From Arthrobacter sp. APC 3897 (GTDB lineage: Bacteria > Actinomycetota > Actinomycetes > Actinomycetales > Micrococcaceae): 64,000 nt of DNA. Below the pieces are notes generated by a model that saw only the letters and a list, made by a program, of their open reading frames with translations, ran no database searches and had not been told where the DNA came from. This document shows, in pieces, positions 22,589 through 32,821 of the stretch. Both the position numbers and the translations under genes were made by a program. The DNA is taken from assembly GCF_030407495.1 (NCBI RefSeq), contig NZ_JASDDG010000025.1:1-64000 (forward strand). Direction: 5' to 3'. The number at the start of each line of letters is the position of its first letter. Position 1 is the stretch's first letter.

Positions 22589-23151
22589 TGAGCGAAAAAC
22601 TCACAGCCACTCCCGGCCAGACCATCGGCCCCTTCTACGGCTACGCGCTTCCCTATGAAAAGGGCGGGGAGCTGATCGCGCCCGGCCTGCCCGGCGCCGT
22701 GCGGCTTCAGGGCACCGTGACCGACGGTGCGGGAGATCCAATTCCCGACGCGCTGCTGGAAATCTGGCAGGCTGACGCCGATGGAAACATCCCGCAGCGT
22801 GCAGGTTCCCTGGTCCGGGACGGCTACACGTTCACCGGATGGGGCCGCACCGCGGTGGACAACTCCGGTAATTACACCTTCACCACGGTCAATCCGGGAC
22901 CGGCGGAGGAAGGCTCCGCACCGTTTATTTCCGTAGTGATCTTCGCCCGCGGCCTGCTGAATAAGCTGCACACCCGGATGTACCTGCCGGAGGACCAGGA
23001 CGCACTCGCCAGGGATCCGCTGCTTTCCTCGCTGCCCCGGGACCGCCGCCGCACCCTGATCGCCACACGCGAGGCCGACGGCGGCCTGCGCTGGAACATC
23101 AGGCTGCAGGGCGCGGATGAAACCGTCTTCCTGTCCTTCCCCGGAGCCTGA
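22588..23151 (+). CDS. pcaG: protocatechuate 3,4-dioxygenase alpha subunit
   Basis: Non-iron subunit of the same enzyme, 187 residues. It starts MSEKLTATPGQTIGPFYGYA, a family N-terminus, and contains DALLEIWQADADG and FARGLLNKLHTRMYLPED. The beta-sandwich fold of the beta subunit is retained, but the His ligand pair is replaced (NKLHTRMY). The ATG shares its A with the pcaH stop (TAATG), so translation is coupled and subunits are made together. Confidence 0.94.
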   Translation: MSEKLTATPGQTIGPFYGYALPYEKGGELIAPGLPGAVRLQGTVTDGAGDPIPDALLEIWQADADGNIPQRAGSLVRDGYTFTGWGRTAVDNSGNYTFTTVNPGPAEEGSAPFISVVIFARGLLNKLHTRMYLPEDQDALARDPLLSSLPRDRRRTLIATREADGGLRWNIRLQGADETVFLSFPGA

Positions 23152-23154
23152 CCG

Positions 23155-24576
23155 GTGGCCGGGTCAGGAAGCGCCTCAGACGCCGCGGACTACGGACTGC
23201 TGTCCCCGGTGTGGGCAGGCACGGCCGGTGCGGACCGGACCGGCGACCGCCGGATAATCCAGAAACTGCTGGACGTCGAATATCAATGGCTGTGTGTGCT
23301 CGCCGGCTCAGGCCTCATCGCCCGGGAGCTGCCCGGCGACGCCGCCCCCGCCTTCCGCGCCGAGCTCTACGATCCGGCGTCATTGGCCGCCCGCTCCGCC
23401 GGGGGAGGGAACCCGGTGATCCCCCTCCTGGCGGATCTGCGCGCCAAGGTGCGTGAACATTCGCCGGCTGCGGCCGAAGCCGTGCACACCGCTGCCACCA
23501 GCCAGGACATCCTGGACACGGCGCTGATGCTGGTCACCGCCGACACCCTGTCCGGCATTCTTGCCGACGCAAGGCGGACCATTGCCGCCCTGGCCGGACT
23601 CGCCGTCGAGCACCGGAACAGCCTCTGCGTGGCCCGGACGCTTACCCAGCATTCACTGCCCTCAACCTTCGGTCTCCGCGCCGCGCAGTGGCTGCACGGG
23701 ATCGGGCAGGCGGCGGATGCCCTCGAAACAGCAGCAGCGCACCTGCCCCTGCAGTGGGGCGGCGGGTCGGGCACGCTCGCTGCCCTGCGCACTGCTGTGG
23801 ACACGGCCGGGTCAGCGGCGGCGCCGCTGGAGCTCGCCGACGAGCTGGCCGCCAGGCTGGGGCTGGCAGCGCCGGCCGCACCTTGGCAGGGAAACCGGCT
23901 GCCCGTCACGGCAGTCGGTGCCGCCCTGCAGGACCTGTTGTCCGCCGCCGGCAAGATCGCCAATGATGTCCTGCTGATGAGCCGGCCCGAAGTGGCAGAG
24001 GTTTCCGAACCGCGGGCGGCGGGCCGCGGCGGATCCTCGGCCATGCCGCAGAAGCGGAACCCGGTGCTGTCTGTGCTCATCCGCAGCGCCGCGCTGGCCG
24101 GACCGGGTTACGGGGTCCAGCTCCAGACTGCGGCCGGCGCTGCGGACGACGAGCGTCCCGGCGGTTCCTGGCACACCGAGTGGCAGGCACTGCGTGCCCT
24201 GCTGCGGCTGGCCTCGGGGGCTGCCGGCAAACTTGCCGAACTCACTGAAGGGCTCACGGTCAACACGTCCGCGCTGCGGGACAACCTGTCCGCTGCCGGT
24301 CCGCTGGTGGTCAGCGAACGGTTGATGGCCACAGTTGCTCCGCTGCTGGACGACGGCGGCGGTCACGGCAGCGGAAAGGCGCGCCTGCAGGACCTGGTCA
24401 CCGCCTCCCAGACAACCGGGAAGTCCCTCGCTGAGCTGCTGCGCCAGGCAGTATCCGCCGATGTGCTGAGCGATGACGAGCTAGCCGCCCAGCTGGATCC
24501 CGCCAACTATGCGGGCGAGGCTTCCGCCCTGATTGACCGTATTCTTTCCGCCTATCCCGCAAGGAGCTCCCGATGA
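23155..24576 (+). CDS. pcaB: 3-carboxy-cis,cis-muconate cycloisomerase
   Basis: Fumarase/argininosuccinate-lyase superfamily enzyme of 473 residues that lactonises carboxymuconate to 4-carboxymuconolactone. HTAATSQDILDTALML and the superfamily signature GGSSAMPQKRNPVLS are present; the Ser of this loop is the general base. TLTQHSLPSTFG is also family-like. GTG 23155 follows the pcaG stop by three bases. The 3' end overlaps pcaD by ATGA. Confidence 0.93.
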   Translation: MAGSGSASDAADYGLLSPVWAGTAGADRTGDRRIIQKLLDVEYQWLCVLAGSGLIARELPGDAAPAFRAELYDPASLAARSAGGGNPVIPLLADLRAKVREHSPAAAEAVHTAATSQDILDTALMLVTADTLSGILADARRTIAALAGLAVEHRNSLCVARTLTQHSLPSTFGLRAAQWLHGIGQAADALETAAAHLPLQWGGGSGTLAALRTAVDTAGSAAAPLELADELAARLGLAAPAAPWQGNRLPVTAVGAALQDLLSAAGKIANDVLLMSRPEVAEVSEPRAAGRGGSSAMPQKRNPVLSVLIRSAALAGPGYGVQLQTAAGAADDERPGGSWHTEWQALRALLRLASGAAGKLAELTEGLTVNTSALRDNLSAAGPLVVSERLMATVAPLLDDGGGHGSGKARLQDLVTASQTTGKSLAELLRQAVSADVLSDDELAAQLDPANYAGEASALIDRILSAYPARSSR

Positions 24577-25385
24577 GCCAACCCGTCCTCAAGGCCAGCC
24601 TGCTCAGCACCGCCGGTCCGCAGGCTCCCGTCCTCATCGCCGGCCCTTCGCTGGGAACCTCCGCCGCGGCGCTGTGGGCCTCGACAGCAGCGGCGCTCCC
24701 ATCCTTCACCGTGATCGCCTGGGACCTTCCCGGACACGGCCTCAGCCCGGCGGCCACCGAGCCGTTCAGCGTGGCGGACCTGTCCGACGGCGTTGCCGCC
24801 CTGGTTGCCGCAGCTCGTGCCGGCGGCGACATCAGCGGGGAGCAAAGCGTGTATTACGCCGGTGTCTCCCTCGGCGGGGCGGTCGGGCTGCAGCTGGGAT
24901 TGGACCATGCCCGGGACTTCGAGGGTCTGGCCATCCTGTGTTCCGGCGCCAAAATCGGGGAACCGGCAGGCTGGGCGGAGCGCGCCGAAACAGTCCGGAA
25001 CCAGGGCACTCCCGCCGTCCTGGCCGGTTCCGCTGAACGCTGGTTTGCCCCCGGCTTCATTGACCGCGAACCTGCCGCCTCCGCTGCCCTCCTGCACTCG
25101 CTCCAGGACGCTGAACGGTTCTCTTACGCGTGGTGCTGTGAGGCACTGGCCGGGTTCGACGTCCGCGGCAGGCTCGGCGACATCACGCTGCCGCTGCTCG
25201 CGCTGGCGGGGGAGCAGGACCCAGTCACCCCGCCGTCGTTCGCCGACTATATTGCCGGGCACGCACCCAACGGCACCAGTGCCGCCGTCGAGGGCGCCGC
25301 CCATCTGCTTCCCGCCGAAAAACCGGCGGAAACCGCTCAACTGCTGCGCACTTTCTTTGGTGCCGCATATCAGGAAGGACTGTAG
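24573..25385 (+). CDS. pcaD: 3-oxoadipate enol-lactone hydrolase
   Basis: Alpha/beta hydrolase of 270 residues that hydrolyses 3-oxoadipate enol-lactone to 3-oxoadipate. The catalytic triad is visible: nucleophile Ser99 in GVSLGG, acid Asp216 in AGEQDPVTPPS and His244 in VEGAAHLLPAEKP. The start overlaps pcaB (ATGA) with GGAGC upstream. In many actinobacteria pcaD is fused to pcaC as pcaL; here they are separate genes six bases apart. Confidence 0.92.
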   Translation: MSQPVLKASLLSTAGPQAPVLIAGPSLGTSAAALWASTAAALPSFTVIAWDLPGHGLSPAATEPFSVADLSDGVAALVAAARAGGDISGEQSVYYAGVSLGGAVGLQLGLDHARDFEGLAILCSGAKIGEPAGWAERAETVRNQGTPAVLAGSAERWFAPGFIDREPAASAALLHSLQDAERFSYAWCCEALAGFDVRGRLGDITLPLLALAGEQDPVTPPSFADYIAGHAPNGTSAAVEGAAHLLPAEKPAETAQLLRTFFGAAYQEGL

Positions 25386-25391
25386 GGTTCC

Positions 25392-25802
25392 GTGATCAAG
25401 GACGCAGGCAAGACCCAGCAGGACGTCTACGACGAAGGGATGGCTGTTCGCCGCGAAGTGCTCGGCGCCGCCCACGTGGACCGTGCGAACGCCGTCAGGG
25501 ACGGATTTACCGAGGACTTCCAGGAGCTGATCACCAAGTACGCGTGGGGGAGCATTTGGACCCGCCCGGGTCTGCCCCGGACCATGCGCAGCGCGATCAC
25601 GCTCACCGCACTGATCGCCCGCGGACACTCGGAGGAGTTCGCCATGCACGTCCGCTCCGCGCTGACCAACGGGCTGACCCGGGACGAGATCAAGGAGATC
25701 ATCCTGCAGTCGGCGATCTACTGCGGTGTTCCGGACGCCAACTCGGCGTTCAAGACGGCACAGCAGGTTTTCGCGGAGCTCGACACCTTGGAGACACGAT
25801 GA
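25392..25802 (+). CDS. pcaC: 4-carboxymuconolactone decarboxylase
   Basis: AhpD-like fold enzyme of 136 residues that decarboxylates 4-carboxymuconolactone to the enol-lactone used by PcaD. The family features GMAVRREVLGAAHVDRA, FQELITKYAWGSIWTRPGL and ALTNGLTRDEIKEIILQSAI are clear. The GTG start at 25392 is placed from the family N-terminus and the AGGAAGGA about 14 bases upstream, which is a rather long spacing. The stop overlaps pcaF (ATGA). Confidence 0.93.
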   Translation: MIKDAGKTQQDVYDEGMAVRREVLGAAHVDRANAVRDGFTEDFQELITKYAWGSIWTRPGLPRTMRSAITLTALIARGHSEEFAMHVRSALTNGLTRDEIKEIILQSAIYCGVPDANSAFKTAQQVFAELDTLETR

Positions 25803-27010
25803 ATCAGGCGTACATCTACGACGCGGTCCGCACGCCGTTCGGCAAGTTCGGCGGTGCGCTGGCCGGAGTGCGGCCTGATGACCTGGGAGCGCAGGTCATC
25901 CGCGCCGCGGTGGACCGCGCGCCGGACCTGGATCCCGCGACCGTGGACGAAGTGGTTTTCGGCAACGCCAACGGTGCCGGCGAGGAGAACCGCAACGTTG
26001 CCAGGATGTCTTCACTGCTGGCATCGCTGCCCACGTCGGTCCCGGGAACCACGGTGAACCGGCTGTGCGGCTCTTCCCTGGACGCCGCCGTCATTGCCTC
26101 CCGGCAAATCAACACGGCAGAAGCTGATCTTGTTCTTGTCGGCGGTGTGGAGTCCATGAGCCGGGCACCATGGGTGCTTCCCAAAAACGACAAGGCGTAC
26201 CCCGCCGGGAACCAGACGCTGGCCTCCACCACGCTGGGCTGGCGGCTCGTCAATCCGGCCATGCCGCCGGAATGGACCGTATCGCTGGGCGAAGCGACGG
26301 AACAGCTGCGTGAGAAATACAACATCACGCGGGAACGCCAGGACGAGTTTGCCGCGAAGTCCCACGTGCTCGCAGCCAGGGCCTGGGACGAGGGAAACTA
26401 CGCCAACCTGACCGTCGCGGTGGACGGCGCGTCCCTGGAACGGGACGAATCCATCCGCCCCGGTTCCACGGCTGAGAAACTGTCCGCGCTTTCCACCGTG
26501 TTCCGGCCTGCCGGCAACGATGCCTCCGGCGGCACTGTCACCGCCGGCAACGCTTCCCCGCTGAACGACGGCGCCTCCGCTGCCTGGCTGGGAAGCGAGG
26601 CAGCCGAGCGCCTTCTGGGGCTGCCGCCGCTGGCCCGCATTGCCGGGCGCGGCGCCGCCGCAAACGAACCGCAGTACTTCGGCTATGCGCCGGTTGAAGC
26701 CGCCCGTCTCGCCCTCAAGCGAGCCGGGATCAGCTGGGCTGACGTGGGTGCCGTCGAGCTCAATGAAGCCTTCGCCGCCCAGTCCCTGGCATGCCTCGAC
26801 GCCTGGGACATTGACCCGGACATCGTCAACGCGTGGGGAGGCGCGGTGGCCATCGGCCATCCGCTCGGCGCCTCCGGGACCCGGATCCTGGGAACGCTGG
26901 CACGGCGGCTGCAGGCCACCGGTGAGCGGTGGGGTGTTGCCGCGATCTGCATCGGCGTCGGCCAGGGACTGGCCGTAGTGCTCGAAAACTCAACTACCAC
27001 GGCTAGCTAG
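25799..27010 (+). CDS. pcaF: 3-oxoadipyl-CoA thiolase
   Basis: Thiolase of 403 residues that splits 3-oxoadipyl-CoA into acetyl-CoA and succinyl-CoA. It starts MNQAYIYDAVRTPFGKFGG, with nucleophile Cys90 in NRLCGSSLDA, NEAFAAQSLACL, GGAVAIGHPLGASGTR carrying the catalytic His, and CIGVGQGLA with the second Cys. Position in the operon, directly after pcaC and before the CoA-transferase genes, supports PcaF over a general acetyl-CoA acetyltransferase. Confidence 0.93.
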   Translation: MNQAYIYDAVRTPFGKFGGALAGVRPDDLGAQVIRAAVDRAPDLDPATVDEVVFGNANGAGEENRNVARMSSLLASLPTSVPGTTVNRLCGSSLDAAVIASRQINTAEADLVLVGGVESMSRAPWVLPKNDKAYPAGNQTLASTTLGWRLVNPAMPPEWTVSLGEATEQLREKYNITRERQDEFAAKSHVLAARAWDEGNYANLTVAVDGASLERDESIRPGSTAEKLSALSTVFRPAGNDASGGTVTAGNASPLNDGASAAWLGSEAAERLLGLPPLARIAGRGAAANEPQYFGYAPVEAARLALKRAGISWADVGAVELNEAFAAQSLACLDAWDIDPDIVNAWGGAVAIGHPLGASGTRILGTLARRLQATGERWGVAAICIGVGQGLAVVLENSTTTAS

Positions 27011-27018
27011 GAGAAACT

Positions 27019-27702
27019 GTGCTCAACATTGCGCAGGACGTCGACGAAGCAGTTGCGTCCATCACCGACGGGGCAACCGTCATGATCGGCGGTTTCGGCA
27101 AAGCCGGCCAGCCCGTGGAACTCATCGAGGCGCTGCTCCGCCAGGGGGCCTCGGACCTGACGGTGGTAAACAATAATGCCGGCAACGGTGAAAACGGCCT
27201 GGCTGCCCTCATCGGCGCCGGAAGGGTGCGGAAGATCATCTGCTCTTTCCCGCGGCAGTCCGACTCCCAGCTGTTCGACGCGAAGTACCGGGCCGGGGAG
27301 ATAGAGCTGGAGCTGGTACCGCAGGGCAACCTTGCCGAGCGGATCCGTGCTGCCGGGGCCGGCATCGGCGGCTTCTTCACGCCCACCGGGTACGGAACCA
27401 TGCTGGCCGAAGGCAAGGAAACCCGGATGATCGACGGCCGCGGCTATGTTTTCGAAACGCCGCTCTCCGCTGACTTTGCCCTCATCAAGGCGCTGCGCGC
27501 GGACCGGGCGGGGAATCTGGTCTACCGCAAGACAGCCCGCAACTTCGGTCCGGTCATGGCCGCTGCGGCGAAGAACGCCATCGTCCAGGTCCGCGACGTC
27601 GTGGAGCCGGGCGGGCTGGACCCGGAGCACGTCGTCACACCGGGTATTTACGTGAACACGCTGGTGCGTGTGGCAGAGGAAAAGGAACCGGCAGCAGCAT
27701 GA
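27019..27702 (+). CDS. pcaI: 3-oxoadipate CoA-transferase subunit A
   Basis: Alpha subunit of the CoA-transferase that moves CoA from succinyl-CoA to 3-oxoadipate, 227 residues. The family-I CoA-transferase motif VMIGGFGKAGQPVELI and the later GAGIGGFFTPTGYGTMLAEG are present. GTG 27019 follows an AGGAGAAAC site. Its stop overlaps pcaJ by ATGA. Confidence 0.92.
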   Translation: MLNIAQDVDEAVASITDGATVMIGGFGKAGQPVELIEALLRQGASDLTVVNNNAGNGENGLAALIGAGRVRKIICSFPRQSDSQLFDAKYRAGEIELELVPQGNLAERIRAAGAGIGGFFTPTGYGTMLAEGKETRMIDGRGYVFETPLSADFALIKALRADRAGNLVYRKTARNFGPVMAAAAKNAIVQVRDVVEPGGLDPEHVVTPGIYVNTLVRVAEEKEPAAA

Positions 27703-28388
27703 ACACTTCAGCAGCAGACACGGCAGGCGGGACGGAAACCGGTGCCCGCCTGGACAAGTTCCAGCTCGCCGAACTGGTGGCGCGGGACATTGCCCCCGGC
27801 TCCTACGTCAACCTCGGGATCGGCCAGCCCACCCTGGTATCCAATTACCTGATGCCGGAACAGCAGATCACCCTGCACACGGAAAACGGGATGCTGGGAA
27901 TGGGGCCCCAGGCACAGGGTGCCGAGATCGACGGTGACCTGATCAACGCCGGAAAGATCCCGGTCACCGAGCTGCCGGGAGCAGCGTACTTCCACCACGC
28001 CGATTCCTTCGCCATTATGCGGGGCGGTCATCTGGACGTCTGCGTGCTTGGCGCGTTCCAGGTCTCGGCCTCAGGAGACCTGGCCAACTGGCACACCGGC
28101 GCCGCTGACGCGGTTCCGGCCGTTGGCGGAGCCATGGACCTGGCAACCGGTGCCAAGGACGTCTACGTCATGATGTCCCTGTTCACGCGCGACGGCCTGA
28201 GCAAACTCGTCCGGGAGTGCACCTACCCCCTGACGGGCGTGGGCTGCGTAACCCGCGTCTACACTAATGAAGCGGTCTTCCTGCTGAAGGAGGACGGCGT
28301 GCACGTGCGTGAGACCCACGGCATCAGCTTCGAAGAGCTGGCCGCCGCGGTGGACGTCCCGCTGATCCGCGATCCCGCCGGCGGTTAA
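27699..28388 (+). CDS. pcaJ: 3-oxoadipate CoA-transferase subunit B
   Basis: Beta subunit of the same enzyme, 229 residues. The catalytic Glu62 lies in the signature TENGMLGMGP, preceded by YVNLGIGQPTLVSNY. GAFQVSASGDLANW and the closing CVTRVYTNEAVF are family sequence. It is the last catalytic gene of the pca operon; pcaR starts 28 bases downstream. Confidence 0.93.
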   Translation: MNTSAADTAGGTETGARLDKFQLAELVARDIAPGSYVNLGIGQPTLVSNYLMPEQQITLHTENGMLGMGPQAQGAEIDGDLINAGKIPVTELPGAAYFHHADSFAIMRGGHLDVCVLGAFQVSASGDLANWHTGAADAVPAVGGAMDLATGAKDVYVMMSLFTRDGLSKLVRECTYPLTGVGCVTRVYTNEAVFLLKEDGVHVRETHGISFEELAAAVDVPLIRDPAGG

Positions 28389-28416
28389 AGCCGGCCCCGT
28401 AATCCACGAGGGAGAC

Positions 28417-29208
28417 ATGAGCGAGACCCCCGCCGCCGGCGGCCAGCACATCCAGTCGCTGGCACGCGGCCTCAGCGTGATCCGGTCCTTTGACGCAGAC
28501 CACGTCAGCATGACACTCAGCGACGTCTCCCGCCGGACCGGGCTGACCCGCGCCACTGCCCGGCGGTTCCTGTGGACGCTTGTGGATTTGGGATATATGC
28601 GCACGGACGGCCGCAACTTTGAGCTGACCGCCCAAGTGCTTGCCCTGGGGTATTCGTATCTCTCGGGCCAGACGCTGCCGCAGCTGGCTCAGCCCCTGCT
28701 GGAAGATCTCTCGCGCGCCATCTCGGAGTCAACTTCCGCGTCCATCCTTGACGGTCAGGACATCGTCTACGTTGCCCGCATCCACACCCGGCGCCTGATG
28801 CGCGTTGGCATTGCCGTCGGCACCCGGTTCCCCGCCTATGCCACCTCCATGGGGCGGGTCCTGCTGGCCGGCCTGCCGGCCGCGGAGCTGGAGCAGTACC
28901 TGGCCGGGGTCCGGCTGCAGCCGCTGACGGAGCGGACCCTGACCTCTGTTCCGGAACTCCGGGACGAGATTGAACGGGTCCGCGAGGCGGGCCGGGCCGT
29001 CGTGGACCAGGAGCTGGAAGCGGGACTGCGCTCGGTTGCGGTCCCGGTCCGCGGACCCGGCGGGGATGTGATTGCAGCCATCAATACCTCCATGCAGGCA
29101 TCGCTGGGAGCCGGCGGGAGTACGCTGGAAGAAGCCGTTGCGGAGGTTTTGCCGCATCTGCGGCAGACTGCGGCAAAGATTACCGCCGGACTGGTCGCCG
29201 GGAGCTAG
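28417..29208 (+). CDS. pcaR: IclR-family regulator PcaR
   Basis: Regulator of 263 residues of the Pca/Pob/IclR subgroup. The helix-turn-helix covers about 32-75 (MTLSDVSRRTGLTRATARRF), with the subgroup-typical SLARGLSVIRSFDADH before it and YSYLSGQTLPQLAQPLLEDL after it. The C-terminal effector domain includes PAYATSMGRVLLAGLP. GGGAG precedes ATG 28417. It ends the pca operon and probably acts at the inverted repeat at 21650; ligand is expected to be protocatechuate or 3-oxoadipate, which the sequence cannot decide. Confidence 0.88.
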   Translation: MSETPAAGGQHIQSLARGLSVIRSFDADHVSMTLSDVSRRTGLTRATARRFLWTLVDLGYMRTDGRNFELTAQVLALGYSYLSGQTLPQLAQPLLEDLSRAISESTSASILDGQDIVYVARIHTRRLMRVGIAVGTRFPAYATSMGRVLLAGLPAAELEQYLAGVRLQPLTERTLTSVPELRDEIERVREAGRAVVDQELEAGLRSVAVPVRGPGGDVIAAINTSMQASLGAGGSTLEEAVAEVLPHLRQTAAKITAGLVAGS

Positions 29209-29518
29209 CTCCGGGATGTGATTCTCGCCGCATCGTCAGGCGGGGAAGCTTAAGTCTGTTAGACTAATAATCAATTGTTTGTGTGGCAGTGGATGAAGGA
29301 CGCTCATCGTAGCGGACCTGTTTCCGGGTTGCAGGGTTCCTGTGCAACGAATGCCACACTTTTGCACGCCTACGGTCGCTTTCGGCGAGAGTATCGGAGC
29401 TTCTCGAGGCATTGCGGAAACGACGACTTAAAGCGCGTCGCCTCGGCTGTTCCAACAGCTGACAGCGGGGCGGAGCAACCAAGAGAACTTATCTCGAGAA
29501 AAAACGGAGAACACGAAA
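29209..29518 (+). promoter_or_regulatory. str operon promoter region and leader
   Basis: This 310-base gap after pcaR holds no gene. A -10 hexamer TAGACT lies at 29260-29265 without a clear -35. The transcript leader begins near 29272 and contains the multibranch fold described separately (29281-29359). The rpsL ribosome site is a weak CGGAGAACACG-like run. Confidence 0.45.
29281..29359 (+). ncRNA. cloverleaf-like structured leader of rpsL
   Basis: A 7-bp closing stem GTGTGGC (29281-29287) / GCCACAC (29353-29359) encloses three hairpins in series: GATGA/TCATC (29292-29308, 7-base loop), CGGA/TCCG (29313-29326, 6-base loop) and GTTGCA/TGCAAC (29328-29348, 9-base loop). All stems are perfect Watson-Crick. 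The position in the str operon leader suggests control by a ribosomal protein. The family is unknown to me, and the fold is drawn by eye without covariation support. Confidence 0.45.
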
Positions 29519-29893
29519 GTGCCTACGATTCAGCAGCTGGTCCGCAAGGGCCGGTCACCCAAGGTCTCCAAGACCAAGGCTCCTGCCCTCCAGGGCAGCC
29601 CGATGCGCCGTGGTGTCTGCACCCGCGTTTACACCACCACCCCGAAGAAGCCGAACTCTGCACTGCGTAAGGTTGCCCGCGTGCGCCTGAACGGTGGCAT
29701 TGAAGTGACCGCCTACATCCCCGGTGTGGGTCACAACCTGCAGGAACACTCCATCGTGCTCGTTCGCGGTGGTCGTGTGAAGGACCTGCCCGGTGTTCGT
29801 TACAAGATCGTTCGCGGCGCACTTGACACCCAGGGTGTCAAGAACCGCAAGCAGGCTCGCAGCCGTTACGGCGCGAAGATGGAGAAGAAGTAA
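29519..29893 (+). CDS. rpsL: 30S ribosomal protein S12
   Basis: S12 of 124 residues, a decoding-centre protein and the target of streptomycin resistance mutations. The conserved [17 protein letters not shown] and [16 protein letters not shown] segments keep both Lys residues that mutate in resistant strains, so the allele looks sensitive. GTG 29519 is the start. It is one base from rpsG. Confidence 0.98.
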   Translation: MPTIQQLVRKGRSPKVSKTKAPALQGSPMRRGVCTRVYTTTPKKPNSALRKVARVRLNGGIEVTAYIPGVGHNLQEHSIVLVRGGRVKDLPGVRYKIVRGALDTQGVKNRKQARSRYGAKMEKK

Positions 29894-29894
29894 T

Positions 29895-30365
29895 ATGCCC
29901 CGCAAGGGTCCGGCCCCCAAGCGGCCGCTCGTACTGGATCCCGTTTACGGCTCCCCGCTGGTCACTCAGCTGATCAACAAGGTTCTCGTTGACGGCAAGA
30001 AGTCCACCGCCGAGCGCATTGTTTACGGTGCACTCGCAGGCGCTCAGGAAAAGACCGGGGGAGACCCCGTTGCAGCCCTGAAGAAGGCCATGGACAACAT
30101 CAAGCCCAGCCTTGAGGTCAAGTCCCGCCGCGTCGGCGGCGCCACCTACCAGGTTCCGGTTGAGGTCAAGCCGGGCCGTGCAACTGCACTGGCCCTGCGC
30201 TGGCTGGTTGGCTACTCCAAGGCCCGCCGCGAAAAGACCATGACCGAGCGTCTGCGCAACGAGATCCTGGATGCTTCCAACGGTCTTGGTGCAGCAGTCA
30301 AGCGCCGCGAAGACACCCACAAGATGGCTGAATCCAACAAGGCCTTCGCACACTACCGCTGGTAA
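29895..30365 (+). CDS. rpsG: 30S ribosomal protein S7
   Basis: S7 of 156 residues, the primary binder of the 3' major domain of 16S rRNA. It begins [20 protein letters not shown] and contains [20 protein letters not shown] and the closing AFAHYRW. ATG 29895 lies one base after the rpsL stop (TAATATG), so the two are translationally coupled. Confidence 0.98.
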   Translation: MPRKGPAPKRPLVLDPVYGSPLVTQLINKVLVDGKKSTAERIVYGALAGAQEKTGGDPVAALKKAMDNIKPSLEVKSRRVGGATYQVPVEVKPGRATALALRWLVGYSKARREKTMTERLRNEILDASNGLGAAVKRREDTHKMAESNKAFAHYRW

Positions 30366-30482
30366 TAAGCCAGGCCGACGGCGGCCACTCCTTCAAGGCC
30401 CTGCATTCCGCTTCCTGCGGGGTGCGGGGCCCGAAGCAGATAAACGCAGTCGAACCGGCAAAAACCAACTAAGGGAGAAACC

Positions 30483-32597
<2,115 letters not shown>

Positions 32598-32603
32598 AAC
32601 CCT

Positions 32604-32639
32604 GGTTGGTGTTCCGGGGGCAACTTCGGAACACCAACC
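32604..32639 (+). terminator. long hairpin after fusA
   Basis: A perfect 13-bp stem GGTTGGTGTTCCG (32604-32616) pairs with 32627-32639 over a 10-base loop. No T tract follows, so it may be a terminator of weak type or an mRNA processing or stabilising structure. Confidence 0.6.
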
Positions 32640-32642
32640 GTG

Positions 32643-32679
32643 TGCAGCGGGCCAAGGCCAACACCGGAAGCCCGCTGCA
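32643..32679 (+). repeat. second hairpin in the fusA-tuf spacer
   Basis: TGCAGCGGGC (32643-32652) pairs perfectly with GCCCGCTGCA (32670-32679) around a 17-base loop. It lies three bases after the first hairpin, and a tuf promoter follows 50 bases later. Confidence 0.6.
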
Positions 32680-32726
32680 TAGCCAGACTGAGCGGCCTCG
32701 CCAGGCTGCTGCGGATAGACGGCAAT

Positions 32727-32755
32727 TTCATCAAATAAACAGCCCCCAGTAGACT
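32727..32755 (+). promoter_or_regulatory. candidate tuf promoter
   Basis: TTCATC (32727-32732) and TAGACT (32750-32755) are separated by 17 bases. The -35 is weak. A separate tuf promoter within the str operon is common and would raise EF-Tu above EF-G. Confidence 0.5.
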
Positions 32756-32821
32756 TACATCAGTTTCAGCAGCGAGAAGCGCTGTTGGAGATTGAGTCTT
32801 CAACCTTTCTAGGAGGAACCC

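Noticed and set aside
29253-29265. AGTCT/AGACT inverted repeat before rpsL as an operator
   Set aside because: Only five bases per arm and it includes the common TAGACT hexamer; chance is likely.
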